Shown: positions 38,159-47,017, counted from the stretch's first letter. The stretch is DNA of 64,000 bases from Cognatitamlana onchidii (GCF_004804355.1 NZ_SRWZ01000004.1:124001-188000); one strand, 5' to 3'. Numbers and translations are program-made. Notes: a model not told the origin generated them from the letters alone.

Positions 38159-38328
38159 GATTGTTGTTTTTAGTGTTTGATTATTCATCTATTGTAAAGT
38201 ACGACATAACTCCTGTTTTGGATCTTTTTACTCATCTTTATACCGGTAACACTATTATTTTCAGCTGGTTGTTTTATGGCTTTTAGCCATTTTAAGGTAA
38301 CAATAGCTTATTAATTAAAATAATAGCA

Positions 38329-38336
38329 TATATTTG
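38329..38336 (+). promoter_or_regulatory. -7 element of the acid-sugar operon
   Basis: TATATTTG fits TAnnTTTG and its last two bases lie inside the palindrome 38335-38356. Transcription would begin inside the palindrome. No good TTTG is found 19 bp upstream. Confidence 0.6.
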
Positions 38337-38356
38337 TATTTTGTATACAAAATACA
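38335..38356. promoter_or_regulatory. 22-bp perfect palindrome, probable GntR operator
   Basis: The sequence TGTATTTTGTA followed by its exact reverse complement, centred on TATA at 38345/38346. It overlaps the -7 element and lies 11 bp before the regulator ATG. The core TTGTATACAA is of the kind bound by FadR-type GntR dimers, so autorepression is likely. Confidence 0.75.
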
Positions 38357-38367
38357 TTTTTTTGTAA

Positions 38368-38991
38368 ATGATAGAATATCAAAATCTTAATGAACCTGTT
38401 TATATTAAAGTCAAACAAATGATTTTAAACGGTGAGTTAAAGCAAGGTGAGAAAATAGTTCAAGAGAAAATAGCAGATTTATTAGGTGTAAGTCGCACAC
38501 CTCTTATGAGAGCGCTGTTGGCATTAGAAAATGAATATCTGGTGGAAAGTATTCCAAGACGAGGTATGTTTGTACGTTCTATTGGCGAAAAGGAACTATT
38601 CGATATTTATGTGTGTCGGGAAGCGCTCGAAGGTATGGCCGCGAGACTCCTAGCCACCTCTAAGGATACCGAAGCTGTTTTGAAATTAAAGCAATGTTTT
38701 GATTCTTTTACAGGAGTCGATGAAATTGATATCGATACTTATACTAGGGCAGACGAAAGATTTCATTCGATATTGATAAAACTTACAGGAAACACACCAT
38801 TAGATAAAATTTACTTTTTTGGAAATATTCATGACAAGGTCATTAAAAGAGGTTTGTTACGAAAACCAGAGGAGACACTAGAAGAGCATATTAAAATTAT
38901 AGGTGCTATTGAAAAAGGCGAGCCTGAATTAGCTGAAAAATATGCAAGAGAACATATTAAGAATTCAAGAATATTATTATTAAATCAATAA
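38368..38991 (+). CDS. GntR-family regulator, FadR/FCD type
   Basis: A 207-residue regulator. Residues 8-75 form the GntR winged helix (LKQGEKIVQEKIADLLGVSRTPLMRALLALE), residues 82-200 the all-helical FCD ligand domain (ELFDIYVCREALEGMAARLLA, RFHSILIKLTGN), with a His near 130 and 180 suited to a metal and a carboxylate ligand. It is the first gene of a seven-gene operon and should sense its substrate or an intermediate. The palindrome upstream is the likely site. The next gene begins 7 bp later. Confidence 0.9.
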   Translation: MIEYQNLNEPVYIKVKQMILNGELKQGEKIVQEKIADLLGVSRTPLMRALLALENEYLVESIPRRGMFVRSIGEKELFDIYVCREALEGMAARLLATSKDTEAVLKLKQCFDSFTGVDEIDIDTYTRADERFHSILIKLTGNTPLDKIYFFGNIHDKVIKRGLLRKPEETLEEHIKIIGAIEKGEPELAEKYAREHIKNSRILLLNQ

Positions 38992-38998
38992 ATAGAAA

Positions 38999-40045
38999 GT
39001 GAAAAATTACAAGATCGCAGTAGTGCCAGGAGATGGTATTGGAAACGAAATAGTACCTGAAGGTTACAGAGTACTTGAGGCCGTAGCAAAAAAACACAAT
39101 TTTAGTATTAATTCAGACTCTTTTGAATGGGGTGCTGGATATTATTTAAAGCATGGTAAATTTTTACCAGACGATGGTTTAGAAACTTTAAAAGGGTATG
39201 ATGCTGTTTATTTTGGTTCTGTTGGTTTACCAGCAGTAGATGATACGCTTCCTGCCAAAGACTATACTTTTAAGGTAAGAACATCATTCAATCAATATGT
39301 AAACTACAGACCGGTTAGAACCTACCCAGGTGTAACAAGACCTTTGCGTTCTGAAAAACATATCGATTTTGTTATTGTTAGAGAGAACACAGAAGGTGAA
39401 TTTGTACAAATGGGTGGTCAGTACTTGCCAGATGAAGAAAATGGAATGGGTACAGATACCAGTGTTTTTACTAGAAAAGGTATAGAACGTGTAGCTCACT
39501 ATGCATTTAAATTGGCTAGAAAAAGAAGAAACAAGGTAACTCATATTACAAAATCAAATACCTTAATTAATAGTTTAGCTTATTGGGATAGGGTTATTAA
39601 AGAAGTTGCAGAACAGTATCCAGATGTTGAGCACGAGCAAATGTATATAGATAATTCTACTGCGATGTTTGTTTTAAAACCAGAAATATTTGATGTGGTT
39701 TTAACTACTAATCTTTTCGGAGATATTTTAAGTGACTTGGGTGGAGCTATTATGGGAAGCTTGGGTCTAGGTGGAAGTGGAAATGTTAACCCGGAGAAGG
39801 AATTTCCATCTATGTTTGAGCCAATTCATGGTTCTGCTCCAGATATTGCAGGAAATAATATTGCCAATCCTTATGGGCAAATCTGGTCTGCAGCAATCAT
39901 GTTAGAACATTTAGGCGAAGTCGAAGCTGCACAAAGTATCATGGAGGCTATCGATAAAAGTACCTCGGAAGGGGTGTTAACAGTTGATTTGGGTGGCTCT
40001 GCAAAAACCTCAGATGTCGCTGATGCAGTTATTAAAAACTTATAG
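38999..40045 (+). CDS. beta-decarboxylating dehydrogenase (tartrate/D-malate/isopropylmalate type)
   Basis: A 348-residue NAD-dependent enzyme that oxidises the hydroxyl beta to a carboxylate and releases CO2. It has VVPGDGIGNE at the start, RENTEGE, KSNTLI, the metal-binding NLFGDILSD and EPIHGSAPDIAGNN. It is closest by eye to tartrate or D-malate dehydrogenases rather than leucine-pathway LeuB, since no other leu genes are here. The start is a GTG at 38999. Within the operon it could act on the phosphate made by the DUF1537 kinase and yield dihydroxyacetone phosphate; that is inference. Confidence 0.88.
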   Translation: MKNYKIAVVPGDGIGNEIVPEGYRVLEAVAKKHNFSINSDSFEWGAGYYLKHGKFLPDDGLETLKGYDAVYFGSVGLPAVDDTLPAKDYTFKVRTSFNQYVNYRPVRTYPGVTRPLRSEKHIDFVIVRENTEGEFVQMGGQYLPDEENGMGTDTSVFTRKGIERVAHYAFKLARKRRNKVTHITKSNTLINSLAYWDRVIKEVAEQYPDVEHEQMYIDNSTAMFVLKPEIFDVVLTTNLFGDILSDLGGAIMGSLGLGGSGNVNPEKEFPSMFEPIHGSAPDIAGNNIANPYGQIWSAAIMLEHLGEVEAAQSIMEAIDKSTSEGVLTVDLGGSAKTSDVADAVIKNL

Positions 40046-40051
40046 AATTAG

Positions 40052-40687
40052 ATGAGCACTATTGTTGATCTTACTTTGACCTATACAGATAGTTTTACTG
40101 GTTTCTCAAAAGAAATCAGTAGAACTATCGATAAAGATGGGTGGAATGCTAGTACATTATCCTTTTATTCACATTGTGGGACGCATATGGATGCGCCTTT
40201 GCATTTTAATGTAAGCAATCAAACCATAGATCAAATACCTGTTTCAAATTTTGTAGGGAAAGCTTGGGTGGTGGATATTAGAGAACTAGGAGCAAAAGGT
40301 TTAATTCGGGTTGATCATATTCCCCAAGACGTATTGGAATCATTTCAGAAAGGTGATAGCTTAGTTTTCTGGTCGGGATGGTCGCAGTATGTAAATACTG
40401 CAAAATATAGAGATGACCTCCCTAGAATATCCGAAGAACTGGCTCAATGGTGTATTGTAAATGGGGTTAAAATGTTAGGCGTGGAACCCCCTTCTGTGGC
40501 AGACGTCAATAATATTGATGAGGTTACTAATATCCATCAAATTCTTTTAGAAGGAGTTGTTATTATTGAAGGACTTACAAATCTTGAAAAACTAAATTCT
40601 AGCTGTATTGAACTTATTGCGCTCCCTTTAAAAATTGGTGGTGGCGATGGTTCTCCCGCTAGAGTTATAGCTATTGAAAAATATTGA
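40052..40687 (+). CDS. cyclase-family metal-dependent hydrolase
   Basis: A 211-residue protein of the cyclase/kynurenine formamidase family. The metal-binding motif HxGTHxDAPxHF is at 41-52 (HCGTHMDAPLHF), and VDLTLTY near the N-terminus is also typical. Members hydrolyse amides, esters or lactones. In this operon a lactonase role would fit a sugar dehydrogenase making a lactone. The stop overlaps the kinase ATG by one base (TGATG). Confidence 0.85.
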   Translation: MSTIVDLTLTYTDSFTGFSKEISRTIDKDGWNASTLSFYSHCGTHMDAPLHFNVSNQTIDQIPVSNFVGKAWVVDIRELGAKGLIRVDHIPQDVLESFQKGDSLVFWSGWSQYVNTAKYRDDLPRISEELAQWCIVNGVKMLGVEPPSVADVNNIDEVTNIHQILLEGVVIIEGLTNLEKLNSSCIELIALPLKIGGGDGSPARVIAIEKY

Positions 40688-42090
40688 TGAGCATTTTAGA
40701 AGCAGATATTACTAACCAATTACCAAAAGAAGATAAAACAGCCGATTATAGAGCTGAAAACTTTAAATTATTCTCATCTCTAAACCAAACCTGCATTGTC
40801 ATAGACGATGACCCCACAGGAAATCAAACGGTTTATGATATACCTTTACTAACAACATGGGATATTAAAACCCTAGCTAATGAATTTGAAAAGAAAACAC
40901 CAGCATTTTTCTTACTTACTAACTCAAGAAGTCTTTCAGCTTCTCAATCCAAAGAACTCTATACTCATATTGCCCAAAATATTTTAAAGGCATCAAAAAT
41001 TGCTAAACGTGATTTTACTATTATAAGTAGAAGTGACTCTACATTAAGGGGGCATTTTTTCGAAATAGAAACACTGCAACTTGGCATAGGTAACAACAAG
41101 GCTGTTACCATGGTTATTCCTGTAATGTTCGAGGGAGGAAGAGTCACTGTAAATGATACACATTACCTAAAGTCTGATGGGATATTGACACCAGTTAATG
41201 CAACACCATTTTCTAAAGATCATACCTTTGGCTATAAGAACGCCAATTTAAAAAAGTGGATTGAAGAAAAAACGAACGGAAAGGTTGATGCTAATGGCGT
41301 GTATTCTATATCTATTGAAGATATAAGAGTAAAAGATGTTAATCGTTTAGCAGGCATGATTTCAGGTATTCCTTCAGGGGCACACTGCATTGTTAATGCT
41401 TTAAATTATAATGATTTAGATAAGGTTGCCTCTGCTTTGCTACTAGCGCAATCTCAGGGGAAATCTATCGTATACAGAACCTCAAGTTCTTTTGTGCCTT
41501 CATATATTGGTTTAGTGCCGAGAGGTTTACTTAGCGTCGATAAGATAATCGATAACAATAATACAAATGGGGGGTTAACCATAGTAGGCTCCTATGTCCC
41601 TAAATCATCCGCACAACTTAAGCATGCTTTAACTCATTATTCAGATGATACCGTGGTTGAGGTAGATGTTTCTAAAGTTATAAGCAATCAGTCAGAATCG
41701 TATTTAAAGGAACTAAATCGTCTAATCGATCAGAAACTCATTCAAGGTAAAGATATTATCGTTTTTACAAGTAGAAAGCTTGTTACAGGTAAGGATACCG
41801 TGTCTAATATTAATATAGCCAAGCAAGTATCTAACGCTTTGGTTTATTTAGTGCATAATTTAAAAAGTAGACCAAAGTATTTATTAGCCAAAGGAGGCAT
41901 CACCTCAAACGACCTAGCATTAAAAGGTTTAGGAATGAAAAAATCTAAAGTTTTGGGGCAAATTGAAGCTGGTATTCCCGTTTGGGAAATGGGAGCAGAA
42001 ACAAAATTCCCTAAGCTTCTTTACATTGTATTTCCTGGAAATGTTGGTAATGAGCGCACATTATTACATATTATAAATAAACTAAACTAA
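40687..42090 (+). CDS. four-carbon acid sugar kinase (DUF1537 family)
   Basis: A 467-residue kinase from the ATG at 40687 (a TTG three bases earlier is less likely). N-terminal domain motifs DDDPTG at 40-45 and SDSTLRGH at 116-123 match the family shown to phosphorylate C4 sugar acids such as threonate and erythronate. The C-terminal nucleotide domain carries YLLAKGGITSNDL and VFPGNVGNERTL. The product would be a 4-phospho-sugar acid. The exact substrate cannot be told. Translationally coupled to the cyclase gene. Confidence 0.9.
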   Translation: MSILEADITNQLPKEDKTADYRAENFKLFSSLNQTCIVIDDDPTGNQTVYDIPLLTTWDIKTLANEFEKKTPAFFLLTNSRSLSASQSKELYTHIAQNILKASKIAKRDFTIISRSDSTLRGHFFEIETLQLGIGNNKAVTMVIPVMFEGGRVTVNDTHYLKSDGILTPVNATPFSKDHTFGYKNANLKKWIEEKTNGKVDANGVYSISIEDIRVKDVNRLAGMISGIPSGAHCIVNALNYNDLDKVASALLLAQSQGKSIVYRTSSSFVPSYIGLVPRGLLSVDKIIDNNNTNGGLTIVGSYVPKSSAQLKHALTHYSDDTVVEVDVSKVISNQSESYLKELNRLIDQKLIQGKDIIVFTSRKLVTGKDTVSNINIAKQVSNALVYLVHNLKSRPKYLLAKGGITSNDLALKGLGMKKSKVLGQIEAGIPVWEMGAETKFPKLLYIVFPGNVGNERTLLHIINKLN

Positions 42091-42095
42091 CCACC

Positions 42096-43361
42096 ATGAT
42101 AAAAAAAGTACCCTCAAGAAGGTATGGGTTTTTTGCAGGCTCATTTCTAATAACATTACTCTTATATATCGACAGAGTTTGTATTTCTTCAGCTAAAGAT
42201 TCCATTAGTGCAGACTTAAACCTAACCGATATCCAAATGGGTTGGGTACTTAGTGCATTTGCACTAGGTTATGCTTTGTTTCAAGTGCCAGGAGGTGCTT
42301 TAGGTGATAAATATGGAGTCCGCAAGGTAATGACATCCATCATGGTGCTATGGTCTATATTTACGGCATTTACTGGTGTAGCATGGAATTATATTTCCAT
42401 GTTGTTTTTTAGATTTGTATTTGGAGGTGCGGAAGCAGGCGCATTTCCGAATATATCAAGAGCAGCTTTTTCTTGGGTGCCTTTAAAAGAGCGTGGGATT
42501 TTTCAAGGAATCAATTTTTCTGGGTCTAGACTGGGTGCAGCCTTTGCACTGCCACTTGTTGCTTACTTAATTGATGCTTGGGGATGGAAATCGATTTTTT
42601 ATTTTTTTGGTATTGTAGGCATTATTTGCGCAGGACTATTTTATGTTCTTTTTAGAAATAAACCAGAAGAACATTCTGGGATATCACAACTTGAAAAAGA
42701 CTATATCATAGATAACCGCCAAAAGGAAACTAAAACTAAGAAGCTAGAACTACCGATTAATGTTATACTAAAATCTAAGAATGTTATTCTGGCCATGATT
42801 CAATACATAGGAAGTAATTTTATTTTCTTTTTTATGCTAACATGGTTATTCCCATATATTAAGGATAAATACAGTTTAAATCTTGTGACCACAGGGTTTT
42901 ACGCCATGATGCCTTTATTGGCTGGAGCAATTGGCAACTGGGTTTCAGGTTATACCGTAGATACCATCTACAAAACAGGGAAATGGAAACTTTCAAGACA
43001 AGTTCCTGCTATAGTTGGTTTTGTGCTCGTTGTTGTAGGGATACTATCAAGTTTGTTTATGGATACCGCTTTAGGAGCTGTACTATGTTTGTCTGTGGCT
43101 ATTTTTGGTGCAGATATGACGTTAAGTCCGTCATGGTCTTTTTGTATGGATATAGGTAAAGAGCATTCGGGAAAAGTATCTGGCATGATGAACATGGCTG
43201 GAAATTTAGGGGCTTTTTCTACAGCTCTTGCTTTTCCTTATTTAGTAGAATGGACAGGATCTACCCAGCCTTTTTTCTACGTGGCAGCCTTTTTAGGTAT
43301 AATAGCCATTGTTTGTTGGTTGTTTATGGATTCTTCAAAAGAAATAAAATATGATAAGTAA
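42096..43361 (+). CDS. MFS transporter, anion:cation symporter (ACS) type
   Basis: A 421-residue transporter with 12 predicted helices. It has the MFS signature GALGDKYGVRKV between helices 2 and 3, and FGGAEAGAFPNISRAAFSWVP, typical of the ACS group that moves hexuronates, glucarate, galactonate or tartrate with protons. It is 5 bp after the kinase and overlaps the oxidoreductase by 11 bp. It is the uptake system of this operon, supporting a small sugar acid as substrate. Confidence 0.9.
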   Translation: MIKKVPSRRYGFFAGSFLITLLLYIDRVCISSAKDSISADLNLTDIQMGWVLSAFALGYALFQVPGGALGDKYGVRKVMTSIMVLWSIFTAFTGVAWNYISMLFFRFVFGGAEAGAFPNISRAAFSWVPLKERGIFQGINFSGSRLGAAFALPLVAYLIDAWGWKSIFYFFGIVGIICAGLFYVLFRNKPEEHSGISQLEKDYIIDNRQKETKTKKLELPINVILKSKNVILAMIQYIGSNFIFFFMLTWLFPYIKDKYSLNLVTTGFYAMMPLLAGAIGNWVSGYTVDTIYKTGKWKLSRQVPAIVGFVLVVVGILSSLFMDTALGAVLCLSVAIFGADMTLSPSWSFCMDIGKEHSGKVSGMMNMAGNLGAFSTALAFPYLVEWTGSTQPFFYVAAFLGIIAIVCWLFMDSSKEIKYDK

Positions 43362-44376
43362 GTTAAAAGGTGTTGCTATTGGAGCAGGTTACTTTAGTAG
43401 ATTTCAATATGAGGCATGGACACGTATTCCAGAAGTTGAAATAACAGCATTGTGTAACTCTAATTTAGAGCGAGCCAAAAGTATTATGGAACCTTATGGC
43501 GTTAATAATCATTATACCCATTATAAGGAAATGATTCTTAAAGAAAAACCAGATTTTGTCGATATTATAACGCCTCCTGAAACACATTTTGACATGTGTA
43601 AGTTTGCTGCAGATCATGGTGTACATATTATATGTCAAAAACCTTTGGCGCCTACTTTTGAAGAATCGAAACGAATTGTAGATTATGTGTCTAAAAAGAA
43701 TGTACGGTTTGTTGTGCACGAGAATTTTAGGTTTCAGCCATGGCATCGTGAAATAAAAAACATGATTAATCATGATGAGATAGGGGATTTGTTTAGTCTC
43801 AATTTTAGAAGCCGAATGGGAGACGGCTGGGGAGAACAAGCTTATTTATCTAGACAACCTTATTTTAGAGATTACAAGAAATTATTGATTTATGAAACGG
43901 GGGTTCATTTTATTGATACTTTTAGGCATCATGCAGGTGAGATTGAAAGTGTTTATGCTATTTTAAAACGTTTGAATCCGGTTATAAAGGGTGAAGACTC
44001 TGGCTTAATGATTCTTAATTTTAAAAATCAGTCCCATGCGGTGTGGGATGCCAATAGATATAATGAAAATAATTTTGCAAAATCAAGATATACGTTTGGG
44101 GAGTATTTAATTGATGGCTCAAAGGGATCAATTAGACTCTATTCTGATGGTAAAATTACCATTCAAAAGTTAGGAGAAAACGAGAAGAATCACGCTTACA
44201 CGCATAATGACGTAGGTTTTGCAGGTGACTGCTGTTATATTTTTCAAAGAGACTTTATTGATAAACTCTTTTCAGGAGAAGCGTTCGAAACGGATGGGCC
44301 AAGTTATTTAAAAACACTTAGCGCCCAGGAGGCTGTTTATAAGTCTGCAGAGCTAAATAGACCAGTTTTTATCTAA
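43351..44376 (+). CDS. Gfo/Idh/MocA-family oxidoreductase
   Basis: A 341-residue NAD(P)-dependent sugar dehydrogenase. N-terminal Rossmann motif AIGAGYFSR, the conserved Lys in CQKPLAP (instead of the common EKP) and a catalytic His region YETGVHFIDTFRHH are visible. Members oxidise sugars or inositols to ketones or lactones. With the cyclase-family protein it could make and open a lactone ahead of the kinase. Start ATG lies within the end of the MFS gene. Confidence 0.88.
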   Translation: MISKLKGVAIGAGYFSRFQYEAWTRIPEVEITALCNSNLERAKSIMEPYGVNNHYTHYKEMILKEKPDFVDIITPPETHFDMCKFAADHGVHIICQKPLAPTFEESKRIVDYVSKKNVRFVVHENFRFQPWHREIKNMINHDEIGDLFSLNFRSRMGDGWGEQAYLSRQPYFRDYKKLLIYETGVHFIDTFRHHAGEIESVYAILKRLNPVIKGEDSGLMILNFKNQSHAVWDANRYNENNFAKSRYTFGEYLIDGSKGSIRLYSDGKITIQKLGENEKNHAYTHNDVGFAGDCCYIFQRDFIDKLFSGEAFETDGPSYLKTLSAQEAVYKSAELNRPVFI

Positions 44377-44411
44377 GAAAATAGTTTTATGAATATTAAG
44401 AAATAAAAAGA

Positions 44412-45545
44412 ATGATAAAAGGATACAGCTTACTATTTGGGTTTTTATTGGTTTCTGTTGTTACATTAGCGCAGAGGGATGTTGATAAAATAACGTTAAA
44501 CGCAATACAGGATTTTGAGATTGAACAGGCGGAAGCCTCTTATTATAAAGAAAAGAAGAGAGGTACCTTGGCTATTAATGCATCTATAATTGAGTATCGA
44601 AATAAGTATGCGTCTGCTTATACTGTATTTAATGTCACTAATGGGGACTATATGCTGGTTCTAAACACAATAGCCGAGAATGATGGCGAATCTAAGTATA
44701 AAGTTTTTGTAAATGGAACAGAACTTGCTTTAGTAGTTAATCCCGAAACTGAAGCCACTTTTAATAAAACCCAACTTTACTTAGGAGATGTATTCTTAAC
44801 AAAAAATGATACCATAACAATTTCTTCAAAAGCTGTGACGAATGGTAAGATTCCGGAAAAAGGGGGGACGGCATGGTCAAGAGGACGATGGAGTAGCCTG
44901 ATATTGTATCCTAAAGGAGCCGATTTAAAAGAGGTGCTATCAGGAGTAAAGCCCTATGAAGAAGAAAACGGATTTCTGGAAGTAGAAGCCGAGTCATATC
45001 ATTATAAAAGTAATAATGGCTCACCCAGAGATTGGTTTATATGCTCTAAATTAGAAAAACCACCTTTTCCAGAAGAAACACTTACTAACCATAGTAGCAG
45101 TGCAAGTGGAGAAGCCTATATTGAAGCTTTGCCTGATACACGTGTAACTCATAATGATGAGCTAATAAAAGGTGAAAACTTTTTCCCAAAACCAGGAGAG
45201 GGAGGGCTTGTTTCTTACAAGGTGAAAATCAACACGCCAGGGATCTATTATGTATGGGTAAGAGCATATTCTTCCGGCTCAGAGGATAATGGATTGCATG
45301 TTGGTGTTAATAATGAATGGCCAGAGAGTGGAGCTCGCATTCAATTGTGCGAAGGAAAGCATAACTGGACATGGTCGTCGGCGCAGAGAGTTCCAGAAAA
45401 TCATTGTGGGACCCCTCAAACCATCTTATTAAATTTTGAAACTCCTGGCGATTACATAGTATCTTTTTCAATGAGAGAAGATGGTTTTGAATTAGACAAG
45501 TGGATTTTAGTAAAAGATAAATCCTTTATTCCAAAAAGTGACTAA
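44412..45545 (+). CDS. secreted protein with two beta-sandwich, carbohydrate-binding-like domains
   Basis: A 377-residue protein with a signal peptide (1-20, ending TLAQ). Residues 25-170 make one CBM-like beta domain (FEIEQAEASYYKEK start), residues 185-372 a second one (FLEVEAESYHYKSNNGSPRDWF, VSYKVKINTPGIYYVWVRAYSSG, ELDKWILV end). No catalytic domain is attached, so it is probably a binding protein for a sugar polymer. It is last in the operon, 35 bp after the dehydrogenase, and converges on waaA. The family is not certain. Confidence 0.65.
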   Translation: MIKGYSLLFGFLLVSVVTLAQRDVDKITLNAIQDFEIEQAEASYYKEKKRGTLAINASIIEYRNKYASAYTVFNVTNGDYMLVLNTIAENDGESKYKVFVNGTELALVVNPETEATFNKTQLYLGDVFLTKNDTITISSKAVTNGKIPEKGGTAWSRGRWSSLILYPKGADLKEVLSGVKPYEEENGFLEVEAESYHYKSNNGSPRDWFICSKLEKPPFPEETLTNHSSSASGEAYIEALPDTRVTHNDELIKGENFFPKPGEGGLVSYKVKINTPGIYYVWVRAYSSGSEDNGLHVGVNNEWPESGARIQLCEGKHNWTWSSAQRVPENHCGTPQTILLNFETPGDYIVSFSMREDGFELDKWILVKDKSFIPKSD

Positions 45546-45551
45546 GTCTTT

Positions 45552-46817
45552 CTAAGAGTTTACAAATATGTATTTCATAATATGATTTGTAGCACCTTTA
45601 TGTTTCATCACAAAGTTTCTGTTCTTCTCTCCAAAATCTTGGCGTTTGTTCGAATTGCTAATTAGAGTGGTTAGAATAGCGTCCAATTCGTTTTGATTGG
45701 TGATAGAGAATAATCCTCCATAATTAATTAAGGCTTGGGCTTCAGGAAATTCTTCATGATGTTTTCCTATAATAATAGGAACCCCAAATACGGCAGGTTC
45801 TAAAACGTTGTGCAGGCCTGTACTTCCCATGCCTCCCCCAACGTACCCAATATCTGCATAGCTATATATTTTAGATAGTATGCCTATTGTATCAATAATA
45901 AAAACCGTGTATTCACTAAGCGATTCGCCTTCTTTTTTAGAGAAAAGAATCGATTTAACCTTAAGTTTTTGTTGTAAGCTTTTTATTTGTTTCGAATTTA
46001 TATTATGAGGAGCAATTATAAATTTTGTATTATCGGGTAGATGGGTGTTTATAAAGTTGATAAGTAAGTCTTCATCTTCAGGCCAAGTGCTACCAGCTAC
46101 GATACAAAGTTGGTTGTTCTTAAATGCCTTAATATAATCAAGTGTATTATCTATTAATAATTGATTCGATACGCGATCAAAGCGCGTATCTCCCGAGACA
46201 GACACGTTTTTATAGTTTATACTTAACAATAAGTCTCTAGATTTCTGGTTTTGTGTAAAAATGTGTTCAAAAGCAAATAGAGCGTTTCTAAAGGGGGCAC
46301 CAAACGATTTAAAGTAATGTTGGTTTTCTCTAAAAGAAGCAGAAATTAGAATGGCTTTTAGTTTTTTTTGGCGTATTTCATTTAAATAGTTGGGCCAAAT
46401 GTCATATTTAACAAAAACACTCAGCCTGGGGTTTACAAGTTCTATAAATTGCTTAGCATTTGTTTTGGTGTCGATAGGTAAATAAACCACCAAATCTGCG
46501 ATAGGAGTGTTTTTTCGTATGTTATATCCAGAGGGCGAAAAAAAGCTTAAAACAATTTTATAACTAGCGTAATGGTTTCTAAGTACTTTAAAAACAGGAA
46601 GACCCTGCTCATATTCACCCAGAGATGCACAATGAAACCAAAGCGTTTTATCGGTCTCATTTAAGTGACGTGACAAAGTTGCAAAGGTATATTTTCGACC
46701 ATTTACACCAGCTTTCAGTTTAGCGTTAAACAAAGCTCCAAATTTCAGGGCTAAGCTCAACAGGTTAATACCAAGGTTATAAATTAAGTTCAATTGAATA
46801 CTTATTTTGGTTTTCAA
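45552..46817 (-). CDS. waaA: 3-deoxy-D-manno-octulosonic acid (Kdo) transferase
   Basis: A 421-residue GT-B enzyme that adds Kdo to lipid A. Landmarks: WFHCASLGEYEQG with the catalytic Glu, an SASF stretch after the first domain, VAGSTWPEDE, and GGGMGSTGLHNVLEPAVFGVPIIIG. The frame starts with a TTG at 46817; another TTG eight codons on (MNLIYNL) is also possible. A TATATTTG -7 element is at 46844-46837 on the minus strand. No terminator was seen between it and the convergent operon, only 6 bp apart. Confidence 0.93.
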   Translation of the reverse strand: MKTKISIQLNLIYNLGINLLSLALKFGALFNAKLKAGVNGRKYTFATLSRHLNETDKTLWFHCASLGEYEQGLPVFKVLRNHYASYKIVLSFFSPSGYNIRKNTPIADLVVYLPIDTKTNAKQFIELVNPRLSVFVKYDIWPNYLNEIRQKKLKAILISASFRENQHYFKSFGAPFRNALFAFEHIFTQNQKSRDLLLSINYKNVSVSGDTRFDRVSNQLLIDNTLDYIKAFKNNQLCIVAGSTWPEDEDLLINFINTHLPDNTKFIIAPHNINSKQIKSLQQKLKVKSILFSKKEGESLSEYTVFIIDTIGILSKIYSYADIGYVGGGMGSTGLHNVLEPAVFGVPIIIGKHHEEFPEAQALINYGGLFSITNQNELDAILTTLISNSNKRQDFGEKNRNFVMKHKGATNHIMKYIFVNS

Positions 46818-46909
46818 TAAATCATAGAGACCAGCACAAATATAATTGATATTAAACTAGCGGCTTCTTTTTAATTGTTTGAATACCATTTTTATTATCA
46901 TGGCATTGA

Positions 46910-46940
46910 TTGGTCAGGGTGAATGAATTTTGTAAATTTG
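46910..46940 (+). promoter_or_regulatory. promoter of the aminotransferase-galE operon
   Basis: TTG at 46910-46912, a 20-bp spacer and TAAATTTG at 46933-46940. Transcription should start near 46947, leaving about 70 bp of leader. Confidence 0.7.
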
Positions 46941-47017
46941 TTTTCGTTTTGCTCACAGTGGGTATTCATTAAAATTAGCCATTATTATTACTTAAAATAG
47001 GCTGTAATTTTTTTTAG

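Noticed and set aside
37830-38180. 116-codon Ala/Ser-rich ORF on the plus strand
   Set aside because: It is the antisense reading of the repeat lipoprotein; the repeats keep both frames open.
38999-40045. Leucine biosynthesis leuB
   Set aside because: No leuA, leuC or leuD is adjacent, and the operon partners point to sugar-acid breakdown.
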